This document shows, piece after piece, positions 34,978 to 46,237 of a stretch of 50,749 nucleotides of DNA. This stretch comes from Chromatiales bacterium (GTDB lineage: Bacteria > Pseudomonadota > Gammaproteobacteria > SZUA-152). Made by a program: the position numbers and the translations under genes. The stretch is taken from the NCBI GenBank assembly GCA_026982475.1, contig JALSHB010000172.1:1-50749 (forward strand), in the 5' to 3' direction. Each line of letters opens with the position of its first letter. Position 1 is the first letter of the stretch. Below the pieces are notes generated by a model. It was not told the origin of the DNA and made no database searches. It was given only the letters and a program-made list of their open reading frames with translations.

Positions 34978-35305
34978 GTCCCAAAAAGCAGCATGGACTA
35001 TGCGCACCCCTACCGCATAGATGCGCACCAGGCCTGCGACGAAAGCAACAAGCACATTTCGCAAAACCGAGTCCGGGTATCCGGATTTTACAGCGACAAG
35101 CGGTCATTCCGAGCACGGGCGGAGAACACAACACTCCGGTTCAGTGCAAGAACTCAAGGTTCTTTCGCTGCGTCTCGTAGTCGGCTTCAGCATCTCGTGC
35201 CACCGACTGTACATACATGAGCTCATCCAGTCGCACGTCCCGCCTCGCCTCCTGCATTCCACCGATGCGCTCTCAGCGTTTTTCGCGCTTCCGGGGGCGG
35301 GACAC
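34978..35305. other. Convergent intergenic region
   Basis: 328 bp between the cargo terminator and the end of the first prsT gene. It contains GGTGCGCAT-type repeated hexamers around 35000-35030 with potential for small hairpins, and a possible 38-codon reverse-strand frame described separately. I see no clear terminator for the minus-strand prs operon. Confidence 0.4.
35141..35257 (-). CDS. Possible small protein downstream of prsT
   Basis: A 38-codon frame, ATG at 35257 to TGA at 35141, begins 49 bp after the prsT stop on the same strand. It encodes a charged, helix-prone peptide (DELMYVQSVARDAEADYETQ in its middle) that looks more protein-like than the neighbouring frames. The only ribosome-site candidate (GGTGGA) sits too close to the ATG. 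It may be a true small gene, the remnant of a larger one, or chance. No family is recognised. Confidence 0.25.
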   Translation of the reverse strand: MQEARRDVRLDELMYVQSVARDAEADYETQRKNLEFLH

Positions 35306-38086
35306 CTAGAGACTCCCGAGCAATTTCTGCGCCTCGTCGCGGCTGGGGAAAGCCTGATCCGCATCAAGGAGGCGCTCGAGGATCTTCCTGGATTCCGCCT
35401 TTTTACCGGATTTGGCCAGTGCCACCGCTAGATGGTATTGCACATCGCCCACCGTAGGCAGTTTTTCAGCAGCTTGCCGCAACAGACCCAGGGCGGCCTT
35501 GGTGTCACCCTGCTTCAATCGTATCCACCCCAGCGTGTCCAGCACCGGGCCACTGTCCGGGCGCAGCTCATGGGCCTTGCCGGCAAGGTCTCCGGCCTCC
35601 TCCAGCCTGGCGTCTTGCGCCAACAGCCACGCCAGGTCGTTCAGTGCAGGCACATATGCCGGGTTTTTTTCCAGCAACCGGCGATATTCCTTTTCGGCAG
35701 TGCCTGTTTGTCCGTCTGCAGAATAGGCCAACGCCAGGGCATAGTGTGCGGCGGCATCATCTGCATGGGATTTCATCCACGACTCCAGCAACGAAATAAC
35801 GGCCGCGTTGCCCTGGCTTTGCCGACGGGCAGTCGCTTCCTTCAACAGGACACGTGTGCCACCACCCATTTCTCTGGCCCGGGCATAGGCGCTCGCAGCC
35901 TTGGCGTTCTGTTGCTGGTAGGCATGCACATCACCCTCGAGCTCATGGCCTGCTGGTGACTTGGGAAAGCGCCTTTTGATCTCGTTGGCGGTTTCCAGGG
36001 CATCATCGAATCGTCCCGCTTCCACCTCCACCAGCACCAGCAGGGAGGCCGCCTTAATGTTCGCCGGATGAAGCTCCAACGCTGTTTTCAGCGCCGACTC
36101 GGCACCCTTGATGTCGTTGGCGCGGAAACGGGCAACACCCAAGGCGTAGTAAGCTTGTTCCCCTGGCGCGATTTCAACCAAACGCTCAAAGGTTTCTGCC
36201 GCCGCGCCGGCCTCCTGTGATTCCAGCTCTACGCTGCCGAGTTCAAGGAGCACACGAGGATCTTGAGCATCGATTGCTTCCGCCTCCCGTGCAATCTTCC
36301 GCGCGCGATCGAGTTTTCCTGTTCGCGCGTAATAGCGGGCAAGCAGGAGGCGTGGCGCCAACGCCGTCGCATCCACCGCGCGCGCCTTTTCCAGCCAGGT
36401 CACGGCCTGCTCACGGTCGTTTTCAGCATCCGCCAATTGGGCCAGGGCCAACAGCGCCGAGATATTGTTCATGTCATCCAGCAGTACTGCGTCTAGGCGT
36501 GCGCGCGCGCTTTCGAGGCGCCCTTCCAGCACGTCAAGGCGCGCGAGATTCAGGACCGCCGCGGAAAACGACGGGTCAAGCCGCAGGGCATTGGTGAAGG
36601 CATCCCTCGCCTGGCGCATATCGCCCTGTGCGCTGAATATGACGCCCAGCAAATTCTGCGGATAGGCGTTTTCTGGATGCGCCTCGGCAAGGTTCCGCGC
36701 GACTTCCACGGCTTTTCCGAAGTCCTTTTGCTTCAGGTAGGCCAGGGCGAGCATGGACTGTTCCTTGGCCGGCGCATCCCCAGTTACAACAGCCTGCTCC
36801 AACTCCAGAATGGCTTGGGCATCGTTTCCTTCGGCCATGTAAAGCATGGCCAACTGAGCACGCAGACCGGCGTCGCCCGGCTGCTCGGCTATAGCCTGCT
36901 CAAAATATTGACGGCTGCCTTCCAGGTCGCCTTCACGAAGCGCAGCCTGGCCGGCCATTGCCAGCAAGCGCGCATCACGAGGACGGTGGGCCAATGCCGG
37001 CTCGAGTATTGCCAGTGCATCACCAGATTCGGCTTGCCGCAAACGTATTGCCGCCAGCATCATGCGGGCAGGCACAAGCTGGGGCCGCTCTGTGACTACC
37101 CGTGCCAACTGCACCTCGGCCTGTTCGAGGCTACCCAGGCTGAAATTGACACTGCCCAGCAGAAACAACCCGGGGATGTGGTCCGGCGCCGCCTTCATCA
37201 CCTTCACCAGATAATCCCTCGACTCCGCATAGTCGCCTTTCTCATAAGCCAGCAACGCCGCCAGATAGTTGGACACAGGGTGCTTCGGCACCGCCTTCAG
37301 CAGGTAGTCCACAAGCTCTTTTGCCTCGGCAAGCTTGCCCTGGATCAGAAACATCCTGGTCAGGCGGGCTCGGGCGGTGATGCCGACCCGGGTGGTAACG
37401 GTTGGAGGAAGCAGCTCGATACTTCGCTGGTACGCGGACAGCGCCTCGGCATCCTGCTTGTTCATTCGCGCCAGGTCGCCCTTCAACAACCAGGCCTCGG
37501 CATTCTCGGGATCGAGGCTCAAGAGCTGACGCACTGCCTCGGTGGCCACCTCCGCCTCCTTCGCGGCCAGCGAGACACGGGCCAGCCCCATCAGGGCTCC
37601 CGGCGCGTCCGGCTGCTCCTTCAGAATTGCACGAAAGACGGCCTCTGCATCTGCGCGTTTCCCCAGGCCAAACAAGGCCTCGCCTCGCAAGGCCTGGAAC
37701 TCAGGCAGACTGGCAAACGCCTTTCCCGGCAAGACCTCGAGTACCTCGCCATACCGTTGTTGTAGAAGCATCGCCCGGATGCCAAGGCGTTCGACGAATG
37801 GGCCAGTCACACCCAGGTCCTTCGCTCTCTGCAATTCCTTCTCCGCCGCGGCGCCATTTCCCAAAAGAACGTAGAGCTCACCGAGAAGAAGCCGTGCCTC
37901 AGTGTTTTTTGGATTTTGCTGGAGAGCGTTTTTCAATTCGATAAGGCTGGCTCTGAAATCACCATCCGCTTGATTTTGTTTGGCGAGCTGGACATGCTCG
38001 ACATCGCTGACATCCGCCTTGCCACAAGCCACCAACAACAACGCCACTGTTACGACCAAAGGCAATAGATTACTCGACAATTTCAT
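35306..38086 (-). CDS. prsT: PrsT-type TPR lipoprotein of the PEP-CTERM system, copy 1
   Basis: 926 aa. The N-terminal signal ends in a lipobox (LLLVACGKADVSD), so the protein is predicted to be lipidated at Cys21. The remainder is about 20 tetratricopeptide repeats; the first unit reads LIELKNALQQNPKNTEARLL. Size and organisation match the PEP-CTERM TPR lipoprotein family (TIGR02917). Such proteins are encoded with PrsK/PrsR and probably scaffold envelope complexes for export or cargo handling; the precise role is unknown. The second copy ends 51 bp upstream. The two share the N-terminal sequence pattern and nearly the same length, indicating an old tandem duplication. This is the last firmly supported gene of the prs operon. 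Confidence 0.95.
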   Translation of the reverse strand: MKLSSNLLPLVVTVALLLVACGKADVSDVEHVQLAKQNQADGDFRASLIELKNALQQNPKNTEARLLLGELYVLLGNGAAAEKELQRAKDLGVTGPFVERLGIRAMLLQQRYGEVLEVLPGKAFASLPEFQALRGEALFGLGKRADAEAVFRAILKEQPDAPGALMGLARVSLAAKEAEVATEAVRQLLSLDPENAEAWLLKGDLARMNKQDAEALSAYQRSIELLPPTVTTRVGITARARLTRMFLIQGKLAEAKELVDYLLKAVPKHPVSNYLAALLAYEKGDYAESRDYLVKVMKAAPDHIPGLFLLGSVNFSLGSLEQAEVQLARVVTERPQLVPARMMLAAIRLRQAESGDALAILEPALAHRPRDARLLAMAGQAALREGDLEGSRQYFEQAIAEQPGDAGLRAQLAMLYMAEGNDAQAILELEQAVVTGDAPAKEQSMLALAYLKQKDFGKAVEVARNLAEAHPENAYPQNLLGVIFSAQGDMRQARDAFTNALRLDPSFSAAVLNLARLDVLEGRLESARARLDAVLLDDMNNISALLALAQLADAENDREQAVTWLEKARAVDATALAPRLLLARYYARTGKLDRARKIAREAEAIDAQDPRVLLELGSVELESQEAGAAAETFERLVEIAPGEQAYYALGVARFRANDIKGAESALKTALELHPANIKAASLLVLVEVEAGRFDDALETANEIKRRFPKSPAGHELEGDVHAYQQQNAKAASAYARAREMGGGTRVLLKEATARRQSQGNAAVISLLESWMKSHADDAAAHYALALAYSADGQTGTAEKEYRRLLEKNPAYVPALNDLAWLLAQDARLEEAGDLAGKAHELRPDSGPVLDTLGWIRLKQGDTKAALGLLRQAAEKLPTVGDVQYHLAVALAKSGKKAESRKILERLLDADQAFPSRDEAQKLLGSL

Positions 38087-38137
38087 CAGACGTTCCCCAG
38101 ATCCTTCTTTTCTGCGTGGCTTTCTTTCGGCGGTTTC

Positions 38138-40921
38138 CTACATGGTTTTCAGCAATTGCCGGGCCTGTTCGGCGCCACTGAAACTACCATCCATATCCAG
38201 CGCCCTTTCCAACTCCGCCCGGGCCCTGGCTTTCCGTCCGGAGCGATGAAGCGCAACACCGAGGTGATAGCGGATTTCCGCCAGGTGCGGCGCCTTGGCC
38301 ACGGCCTGCTCCAACAGGGACAACCCCCGCTTCGTCTCACCGTTAGTGACCAGCAGCCACCCCAGGGTGTCGATGATGGCCGGGTTCTCGGGCGCCAGTT
38401 TGTAGGCCTGTTCGGCATAGTCGACCGCCCCGTCCCTGCCTAATTGCTGAATCACCCAGGCAAGGTTGTTGAGGGCCACGATGTTGTCAGGCTGCCCGTC
38501 CAGTACCCGCTGGTAGTGTGCGACCGAGGACTCCAGATCCCCCATCTCCTGCAAGGCGCTGGCAAGGGCGGTGCGCACCGCGGCATCTTCCGGCTGTGTG
38601 TCCAGCCATTCTTCCAGCACACTTTGAGGACTTGCCAGGCCAGCCTTCTTGCGAGCCGAATACACGGCCAGCACCAACCGTGTCGTGGGCGCTTTTTCAA
38701 GCCCCTTTTCATAGACAACGACTGCGTCCGCAGGTTTCCCTTCCTGCATCAAGATATCACCTTCCAGGCGGTAACCGACGGCATTGTCCGGGCGCTGCAG
38801 TTGGATCTGGCGCGCAATGCGCAGGGCCGCTTGCGGATGTTCTTCCTGCATGCTCAGCCGGGCCAGTGCAAGCTGCGACGGCAGGTGATCATCAACGAGG
38901 GAAAGCGCTTTTTCGTACTGCTGCCTGGCCTCTTTGGGATGTTCCAGGGCCTCGCGCACCGTGCCCAGCAAATACAGTGTTTGCGGTGAATCAGGCGTGG
39001 CTTGCTGCAACGCCTCGAAAGTAGCCAGCGCAGCATGGTAGTCTTTGTTTTCCATCTGTGACTGACCCAACGTATGAAGGACTCGCGGGTTATCCGGATA
39101 CCGGGCTTTCATTTCCCGCGCAACGCTTACAGCACGCAGCGGTTGCTTGCGCTGTAGATAATAACGCACCAGGGCCAATCCTGGCTGTAAAGCCCCCTCA
39201 TTCTCTCCCCAGGCCTTCTGCAGGTACTTCAGCGCTTCACTCTCCTGTTCTTGCCGCGCAGCCAGGCGGGCCAGTGACATCAAGGCACCCAGATGAGACG
39301 ACTCCTGCTTGAGTATGGCCTGATATGCTTGTTCGGCCTTGTCCAGGCGCCCCTGTTGCTCGAACAATCGCGCCAGATTCATGCGTGCCGGCAGAAAGCG
39401 GGCGTCCTTGTCCAACGCCTTATTGAACTCAGCCCGGGCATCATCTGTCCTGCCCAACCCTAAATAGGCGGCGCCGGCCAGGTTGTGGGGCAACGGACTG
39501 TCAGGGTTCTTGTCGCCAAAAACCCGCGCCTGTCTCAGCGCCAGATCGAAATCCTGCTTGCGCAAGTGCACCAGGGTTAGCATGAGTTCAGCCTGAAAGA
39601 CGTTCTTGCCCAAATCGACGGCCGTTTCGAGTTCCTTGACCGCCGCCGTGGTCTCGCCAGCGGCAAGATGCCCCAATGCCAGTTGGGTGCGCACACCTGC
39701 TGCCTGCGGATCCAACTCGGCAGCGCGTTCAAGATAGTCGATTCCCTCGGCATTTTCCCCATCACGCAAATAAGCCGTACCCAGCAAGGCGAGAAACTGG
39801 GCGTCATCCATTGCCATTTCCCGGGCAGGAAGAAGAATCTCAATGGCCTTCTCGGCATGTCCCATTTGCAGCAGGGTTGTCGCCAGCAGTTTGGTGGCGG
39901 CGATATTGTCCGGCTGCGCGCTCACCACCCGTGACAAGGCCTGCTCGGCCTGCTCGTAACGCCCTTTCGAAAAGTCGATGGCGCCCATCATTTGCAGGCT
40001 CGGCAAGTGATCAGGCACGCCGCGCAAAACCACCTGCAAGGCCTCGATGGCACCGTCCGGATCGCCGCCACGGTAGAGACTGACTGCGCGCAGATAATTT
40101 GACAGCGGGTGGTTGGGGCTGAGTTCGAGAATCCGGTCAATGGCCTTGTTGGCCTTTTTGTGGCGATTCAGGGCCAGGTTTACGCCGGCACTGCCTAGCA
40201 AGGCAGCGGGGTTCATTGGATGCAGAGACAAGGCCTTGTCAAAATGAGCGTCGGCGGCGGCCAGCTCGCCCTTCTGCCGGGCAATTTCACCCTTGATGGC
40301 CCAACCCTCGCTGCTCTTCGGGTTGATAGCCAGCGCCTTGTCCGTCAGTGTCATGGCTACATCCTGCTGCTGCTCCATGATCGCAAGGCGCCCAAGACCA
40401 AGCAGGGCATCCACCGCGTCCGGATTCAGTTCAAGCGCATCGCGAAAGGCACTCCTGGCCAGATCCGGCTGGTTTTTCTGCATGTAAGCGTTGGCATGCA
40501 CAACCAGAATATCGGCCTTGGCCCTTGCAGGGAGATCGTCTTCCAGGAGAAGCTTTTCCAGTGCATCATCGGCCTTGCCCTGCATGAGATAGGCTCGGCC
40601 CAGTGGACCAGCCAGCCTGTCCAGGCCGACGCCCAGGCTTCGCGCGCGCTCCAACTCCTTCTCCGCCCCCGCCCCGTCGCCCCTCAGCAAGTAGGTTTCA
40701 CCCAGGGTCAGGCGCGCCTCGCGGTTTTTGGGATCCTGCTGGAGCGCATTCTTCAACTGAATGATCGCCGCCCCAATCTCACCTTTTTCCAGATAGACCT
40801 TGCTCTCGGCCAGATATTCCGCGCTGCTCTCGGCCCATGCCAGCGCAGGCACAACCATCAAGCTGATGATCAGCAGCAGACATTTTTCGCTCAACACGCG
40901 ACTCCTATCACCCTGTGCCAT
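38138..40921 (-). CDS. prsT: PrsT-type TPR protein, copy 2 (no lipobox)
   Basis: 927 aa from ATG at 40921, behind AAAGGA. The N-terminus is an ordinary Sec signal (LLLIISLMVVPALAWAESSA) with no lipobox Cys, so the mature protein should be soluble in the periplasm, unlike copy 1. The body is again about 20 TPR units, beginning IIQLKNALQQDPKNREARLT, closely parallel to copy 1. Most internal repeats have diverged. It follows prsR by 65 bp and precedes copy 1 by 51 bp. Different membrane attachment suggests the two have separate positions in one assembly. Family membership is clear; function is not established. Confidence 0.94.
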   Translation of the reverse strand: MAQGDRSRVLSEKCLLLIISLMVVPALAWAESSAEYLAESKVYLEKGEIGAAIIQLKNALQQDPKNREARLTLGETYLLRGDGAGAEKELERARSLGVGLDRLAGPLGRAYLMQGKADDALEKLLLEDDLPARAKADILVVHANAYMQKNQPDLARSAFRDALELNPDAVDALLGLGRLAIMEQQQDVAMTLTDKALAINPKSSEGWAIKGEIARQKGELAAADAHFDKALSLHPMNPAALLGSAGVNLALNRHKKANKAIDRILELSPNHPLSNYLRAVSLYRGGDPDGAIEALQVVLRGVPDHLPSLQMMGAIDFSKGRYEQAEQALSRVVSAQPDNIAATKLLATTLLQMGHAEKAIEILLPAREMAMDDAQFLALLGTAYLRDGENAEGIDYLERAAELDPQAAGVRTQLALGHLAAGETTAAVKELETAVDLGKNVFQAELMLTLVHLRKQDFDLALRQARVFGDKNPDSPLPHNLAGAAYLGLGRTDDARAEFNKALDKDARFLPARMNLARLFEQQGRLDKAEQAYQAILKQESSHLGALMSLARLAARQEQESEALKYLQKAWGENEGALQPGLALVRYYLQRKQPLRAVSVAREMKARYPDNPRVLHTLGQSQMENKDYHAALATFEALQQATPDSPQTLYLLGTVREALEHPKEARQQYEKALSLVDDHLPSQLALARLSMQEEHPQAALRIARQIQLQRPDNAVGYRLEGDILMQEGKPADAVVVYEKGLEKAPTTRLVLAVYSARKKAGLASPQSVLEEWLDTQPEDAAVRTALASALQEMGDLESSVAHYQRVLDGQPDNIVALNNLAWVIQQLGRDGAVDYAEQAYKLAPENPAIIDTLGWLLVTNGETKRGLSLLEQAVAKAPHLAEIRYHLGVALHRSGRKARARAELERALDMDGSFSGAEQARQLLKTM

Positions 40922-40986
40922 GTTTTTTTCCTTTGAGGTTCTCCATTGCAGAGAATCATCCCTCCAGCGGACGATCTCCATACACG

Positions 40987-42351
<1,365 letters not shown>

Positions 42352-42354
42352 GAA

Positions 42355-44442
42355 TCAGTCTGTTCCCTTTGCTTCCGCCGTCAGCGGAATCGAGGCCAAC
42401 GCCAGGGTAATTCGAAAGTTCGTACCCTCCCCTGGCTCACTGTGCACATCAAGACGACCGCCAAGGGAATGAATGAACTCACGGCTTTCATAGACACCGA
42501 TTCCCATGCCGGCATTGCCCTTGGTGGTATCGAAAGGTCTAAACAGGCGTTCGCGGATGAAAGCCGCATCCATACCACAACCATTATCCTTTATCTCAAT
42601 CACTGCTTCCTCACTGTCACGCGACAATCGTACCTGAATCTCACCATTGTCGTCTGTGGCATCCTGTGCGTTTTGTACCAGATGGCCAATCACTGCCGCC
42701 AAGCGGTCGCTGTCGGCTATCACCGCCAGCCCTTCATCATCCTGCAAGAAACAGGGTGCTGGGCGTTGCCCGGCATGCGATTCAATCACTTCCTTCAGCA
42801 TCTGGCCCAGATCCACCGGTTTCTGCGGCTGGCTCGCCATACGCCCCTTGCGCAACTGCGTAAGGAGGCGATTCATTTTTCGCACCGAGTTGTCCACGGT
42901 GGCAAAGGCATCCTCGACAAATTGCGGATTGTCTCGATGTCGCTCCGCGTTCCTGACCACCAGCGACAATTGCGCCACCAGGTTCTTCAGGTCATGCACC
43001 ACATATGCAGAGAGTCGGTTGAAGGCTTCGAACTGGCGCGCATCCACCAAGGCCTCATTGGCCGCCAGCAAGGCCAGATAGCTGGCAGACTGACGCCCCG
43101 TGGTCACCAACAGATCACGCACTTCCCAGTTGATCTGCAAGGGAGTGCGTGGACGCGCGAGCACGATGAAGCCATGCAACTCCGACATATTGAACAGAGG
43201 AACCAGTAGCCAGGCATCAGGTATTTCGCGCAACCAGCCAGGTAGCGCCAGGCCGGCATAAGACTCAGGCTCCCTCGCCACCTGATCCAGTTCGACAATC
43301 CAGCCGCGCTCGACAAAAAAATGTATCAGCGATTCGCCTTCCGCCATCCTTTCCGCGGATTCTGGCATATTCCAGCTGGCGGTGGGCACAAGGACATCCT
43401 CCCCTCTCTTCTGCCAGAGCAGGCCACCGGGGCTCTCGACGATTTGCGCCATGGCCTGGATCACCCGCAGACGCAGATCATGATCGAGCTCCGCCGAGGA
43501 CAGGGTATCGATGAACCGTAGCCACTCCTCACGGTAATCGTAACGATAGTTGAAAAAATGCTTGCTGAGGAAAACACGCAGCCGGGCACGCATCTGCCCG
43601 GAAAACAACAGCACCACCAGCAGCATGCCGGCCGCGAAGAAAAACACCAGCTGCGCCGGCCCGCTCCATTCACCGCCGTAGAGCTGGATATAATAACCCC
43701 CTGCGGCCATGGCCAGCAGATAAAGCCCCGCCCCCAGCAGACTGGCGCTGTGAAACACGAAACTGCGCGAGACAAAAACATCCAGCGACCACTGCGGATT
43801 GCGCGCCGCCGAAACAATGATCAGCGGCACCACGATGGCATTGACGAAGCCACGCGCAGTCCAGATGGCGGGGGAAATATCATGCAACAAGAGAGCATTC
43901 GAATAGAGATAGAAATCAAAGGCAAACAGGCCGCCCAGGCCCAGGCACAGATATTTGATGGCCCAGCGTTCCGCCAAAGGCGTATTGCGAAACAGCTGTT
44001 CTACCAACACCAGCCCCAACAGGGAAAACACCAGGAAGGTAAAGATGCGAAGGTCAAAACCAAGGCGAGAAGGAATACGGACCTCGCCACTGAACACCAA
44101 CCCAAGAACCAGCACCATGGCCACCCCGAACACCACGACCAGTGTGGACCCTGCACGCAGGAAGCGCCGCGCAGAAGCGGCCCGACCATGGCCGAGAATC
44201 GCCAGCAAAAACCACAACCAGAGGACGTCACGCAGCAGTTCGGCGGCGACCACGAAAACGGATGAGAGGTAAAGTCCGCCGGCCTGCCAGGCAGCCACGG
44301 CGGCCCACAGGGCGGTGGCGGCCGAAGCCGCCAGCAACAGCCCGCCTTCGCGGCGACCGCGCCAGGCCGTGGCAAGCAATAGCGTCAACACAAGAAAGCC
44401 CAGAGCCGCGGCACTGTAGCCGATCAACATCAGGCTATCCAT
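42355..44442 (-). CDS. prsK: PEP-CTERM system histidine kinase PrsK
   Basis: 695 aa from ATG at 44442, preceded by GGGAGAGG. The first 300 residues contain about nine membrane helices. A GAF-like segment follows (about 320-470), then the phospho-acceptor region YVVHDLKNLVAQLSLV near 500 and a HATPase_c domain with IEIKDNGCGMDAAFIRERLF and GMGIGVYESREFIHSLGG. The HDLKN form of the H-box is characteristic of PrsK (TIGR02916). It should sense an unknown envelope or membrane signal and phosphorylate PrsR, encoded 3 bp downstream. The large membrane domain suggests sensing within the bilayer rather than through a periplasmic domain. Confidence 0.97.
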   Translation of the reverse strand: MDSLMLIGYSAAALGFLVLTLLLATAWRGRREGGLLLAASAATALWAAVAAWQAGGLYLSSVFVVAAELLRDVLWLWFLLAILGHGRAASARRFLRAGSTLVVVFGVAMVLVLGLVFSGEVRIPSRLGFDLRIFTFLVFSLLGLVLVEQLFRNTPLAERWAIKYLCLGLGGLFAFDFYLYSNALLLHDISPAIWTARGFVNAIVVPLIIVSAARNPQWSLDVFVSRSFVFHSASLLGAGLYLLAMAAGGYYIQLYGGEWSGPAQLVFFFAAGMLLVVLLFSGQMRARLRVFLSKHFFNYRYDYREEWLRFIDTLSSAELDHDLRLRVIQAMAQIVESPGGLLWQKRGEDVLVPTASWNMPESAERMAEGESLIHFFVERGWIVELDQVAREPESYAGLALPGWLREIPDAWLLVPLFNMSELHGFIVLARPRTPLQINWEVRDLLVTTGRQSASYLALLAANEALVDARQFEAFNRLSAYVVHDLKNLVAQLSLVVRNAERHRDNPQFVEDAFATVDNSVRKMNRLLTQLRKGRMASQPQKPVDLGQMLKEVIESHAGQRPAPCFLQDDEGLAVIADSDRLAAVIGHLVQNAQDATDDNGEIQVRLSRDSEEAVIEIKDNGCGMDAAFIRERLFRPFDTTKGNAGMGIGVYESREFIHSLGGRLDVHSEPGEGTNFRITLALASIPLTAEAKGTD

Positions 44443-44478
44443 GATTCCTCTCCCTGGCAGCATCGCCTCGGCAAGGCA

Positions 44479-45873
44479 TCAACGCCCGCCCTTGCCCCAG
44501 GTCACCTCATGCGCCGTCTGCAGGATGATCACCAGATCCAGAAACAGGCTGTAGTTCTTGATGTAATACAGGTCGTATTGCAGCTTTTCCATGGAATCCT
44601 TCTCCGAGGCGCCATAGGGGTAACAGACCTGCGCCCAGCCCGTAATGCCTGGCTTGACCCGATGGCGCTCGGAATAATAGGGGATCTGTTCCGACAGCTG
44701 GGTGACAAACTCCGGCCGCTCGGGGCGAGGGCCGACGAAGCTCATGTCGCCACGCAGCACGTTGAAGATCTGCGGCAGCTCGTCCAGGCGCACCTTGCGG
44801 ATGAAGGCGCCGACGCGGGTCACGCGGCTATCGTTCTTCTTCGCCCATTGCGCCCCACCCTTTTCAGCATCCACGCGCATGCTGCGGAACTTGATGACAT
44901 GAAACAACTTCCAGTGTTGGCCGACGCGTACCTGCTTGTAGAATATCGGCCCACGACCACCGCTCTCGATGACAATGGCCATCGCCACCAGCAGCATGAA
45001 GGGCCAGGTGATGGCCAGCAGCGTCAGGCTGATCAGGATATCGAAAAGCCGTTTCCGGTATTCCCCCTGATTGAAGCCGTCGGAAAAGATCATCCAACTG
45101 GGATTGAGGATATCGAGCTTGATCTTGCCGGTTTCCCGCTCGAAGAACCCCTGCAGGTCGATGACGTCGACACCGCTCATCTTACAGTCCAGCAGCTCAT
45201 GCACGGGAAAGGTCTTGCGCCGCCGCTCGCCAACCGCCACCACGATTTCATCCGCCTGCAGCTCCTTGGCCAGGGTCAGCAGGGGCACGTCGGGCCTCAG
45301 CACCTGGTCTTCATCGACGACATCGTGCTCGCCGCGGACATGCACATAACCCACCACGTGAAAGCCCTGCTGATCCACACGACGGCGCAGATGACGCGGA
45401 ATCTGCGCCGCCTTCTCGCCGGCGCCGAGCACCAGGATGCGGCGTTTCAACATGTCCTGATTCAGGGTCTTGATGAAGACGATGCGAACCGTGAGCACCA
45501 ACACCGCCGCCACCAGGATGATGGCGGCCAGCATCCCCCGCCCCACCGCCAGAAACGGCGCCACGTAATAGATCATGCTGATGGCGATGGCGCCGCCGAT
45601 CAAGGCGGTAATGATGCGCAACAGCATGCCCGCCATGGCAAAACGGAAGCGGCGCTGATACAGGCCCATCGCCACCATGGACAGCATCATCACCAGGGCA
45701 AAGGCCAGCGCCTTGGGCCACAGGCCCTGATCGCCGACATGAATCGCTCCGGAGGCAAAGAAATGATTATAGGCGAGAACACCGAGGTAAACGGACGCCG
45801 CAAACAGCACGAACTCCACCACCCCGAGAACCAGAAAAGGCACAGGAATATATTGTCGGAAAACCCTAACCAC
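44479..45873 (-). CDS. XrtA-system initiating sugar transferase (TIGR03013, EpsB-like)
   Basis: 464 aa from GTG at 45873 (start [20 protein letters not shown], the family norm), with AAGGA about 12 bp upstream; ATG codons further upstream would add unrelated residues. Four N-terminal membrane helices, a CoA-binding-like central domain ([16 protein letters not shown] near 125), then a fifth helix and the catalytic PHPT domain: [20 protein letters not shown] near 275, [17 protein letters not shown] near 325 and [20 protein letters not shown] with PRPERPEF. It transfers a sugar phosphate to undecaprenyl phosphate and so starts polymer synthesis. It heads the prsK-prsR-prsT operon, tying chain initiation to the regulators. 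Confidence 0.95.
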   Translation of the reverse strand: MVRVFRQYIPVPFLVLGVVEFVLFAASVYLGVLAYNHFFASGAIHVGDQGLWPKALAFALVMMLSMVAMGLYQRRFRFAMAGMLLRIITALIGGAIAISMIYYVAPFLAVGRGMLAAIILVAAVLVLTVRIVFIKTLNQDMLKRRILVLGAGEKAAQIPRHLRRRVDQQGFHVVGYVHVRGEHDVVDEDQVLRPDVPLLTLAKELQADEIVVAVGERRRKTFPVHELLDCKMSGVDVIDLQGFFERETGKIKLDILNPSWMIFSDGFNQGEYRKRLFDILISLTLLAITWPFMLLVAMAIVIESGGRGPIFYKQVRVGQHWKLFHVIKFRSMRVDAEKGGAQWAKKNDSRVTRVGAFIRKVRLDELPQIFNVLRGDMSFVGPRPERPEFVTQLSEQIPYYSERHRVKPGITGWAQVCYPYGASEKDSMEKLQYDLYYIKNYSLFLDLVIILQTAHEVTWGKGGR

Positions 45874-46237
45874 TAACGCGTAACATCCTTCTGTCTGCAG
45901 GGGCTTGGCAGGCATCTTGCCTGGCTGGGGGAAGGCGCAGATTTCCGTCTTCAGACAGGTAAGATGCACCGAGTGAGATTGTAAAGGCTTTCCCAGACCT
46001 AAGCCAGCACCCCACCTCCGGTAATCTGACCCATTGAGGGTGCGTCTAATCGACACATAAAAAAAACCAGGGCAGGCAAAGCCCATATTCCAATAAGCGG
46101 CGCCAGACACCGGCCGTATAATGTACTCGCAAACCCGCTTTTGCTATCGTTCGCGCTGCAATCGCGGGCACCGGTCGGGTTTCGACCAAGAGACCTTGCA
46201 AAAAACGGCCGCAGAAGAACTCAACAGGGAAACACAA
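45874..46237. promoter_or_regulatory. Divergent promoter region between sugar transferase and ugd
   Basis: 364 bp without a credible gene. On the plus strand a perfect TATAAT at 46117-46122 is a likely -10 for ugd; no good -35 lies 16-18 bp upstream, so it may need an activator. The predicted leader is about 108 nt. On the minus side, the sugar-transferase leader holds a short hairpin (CAGGCA at 45909-45914 with TGCCTG at 45918-45923). No sigma-54 consensus was found here. Confidence 0.5.
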
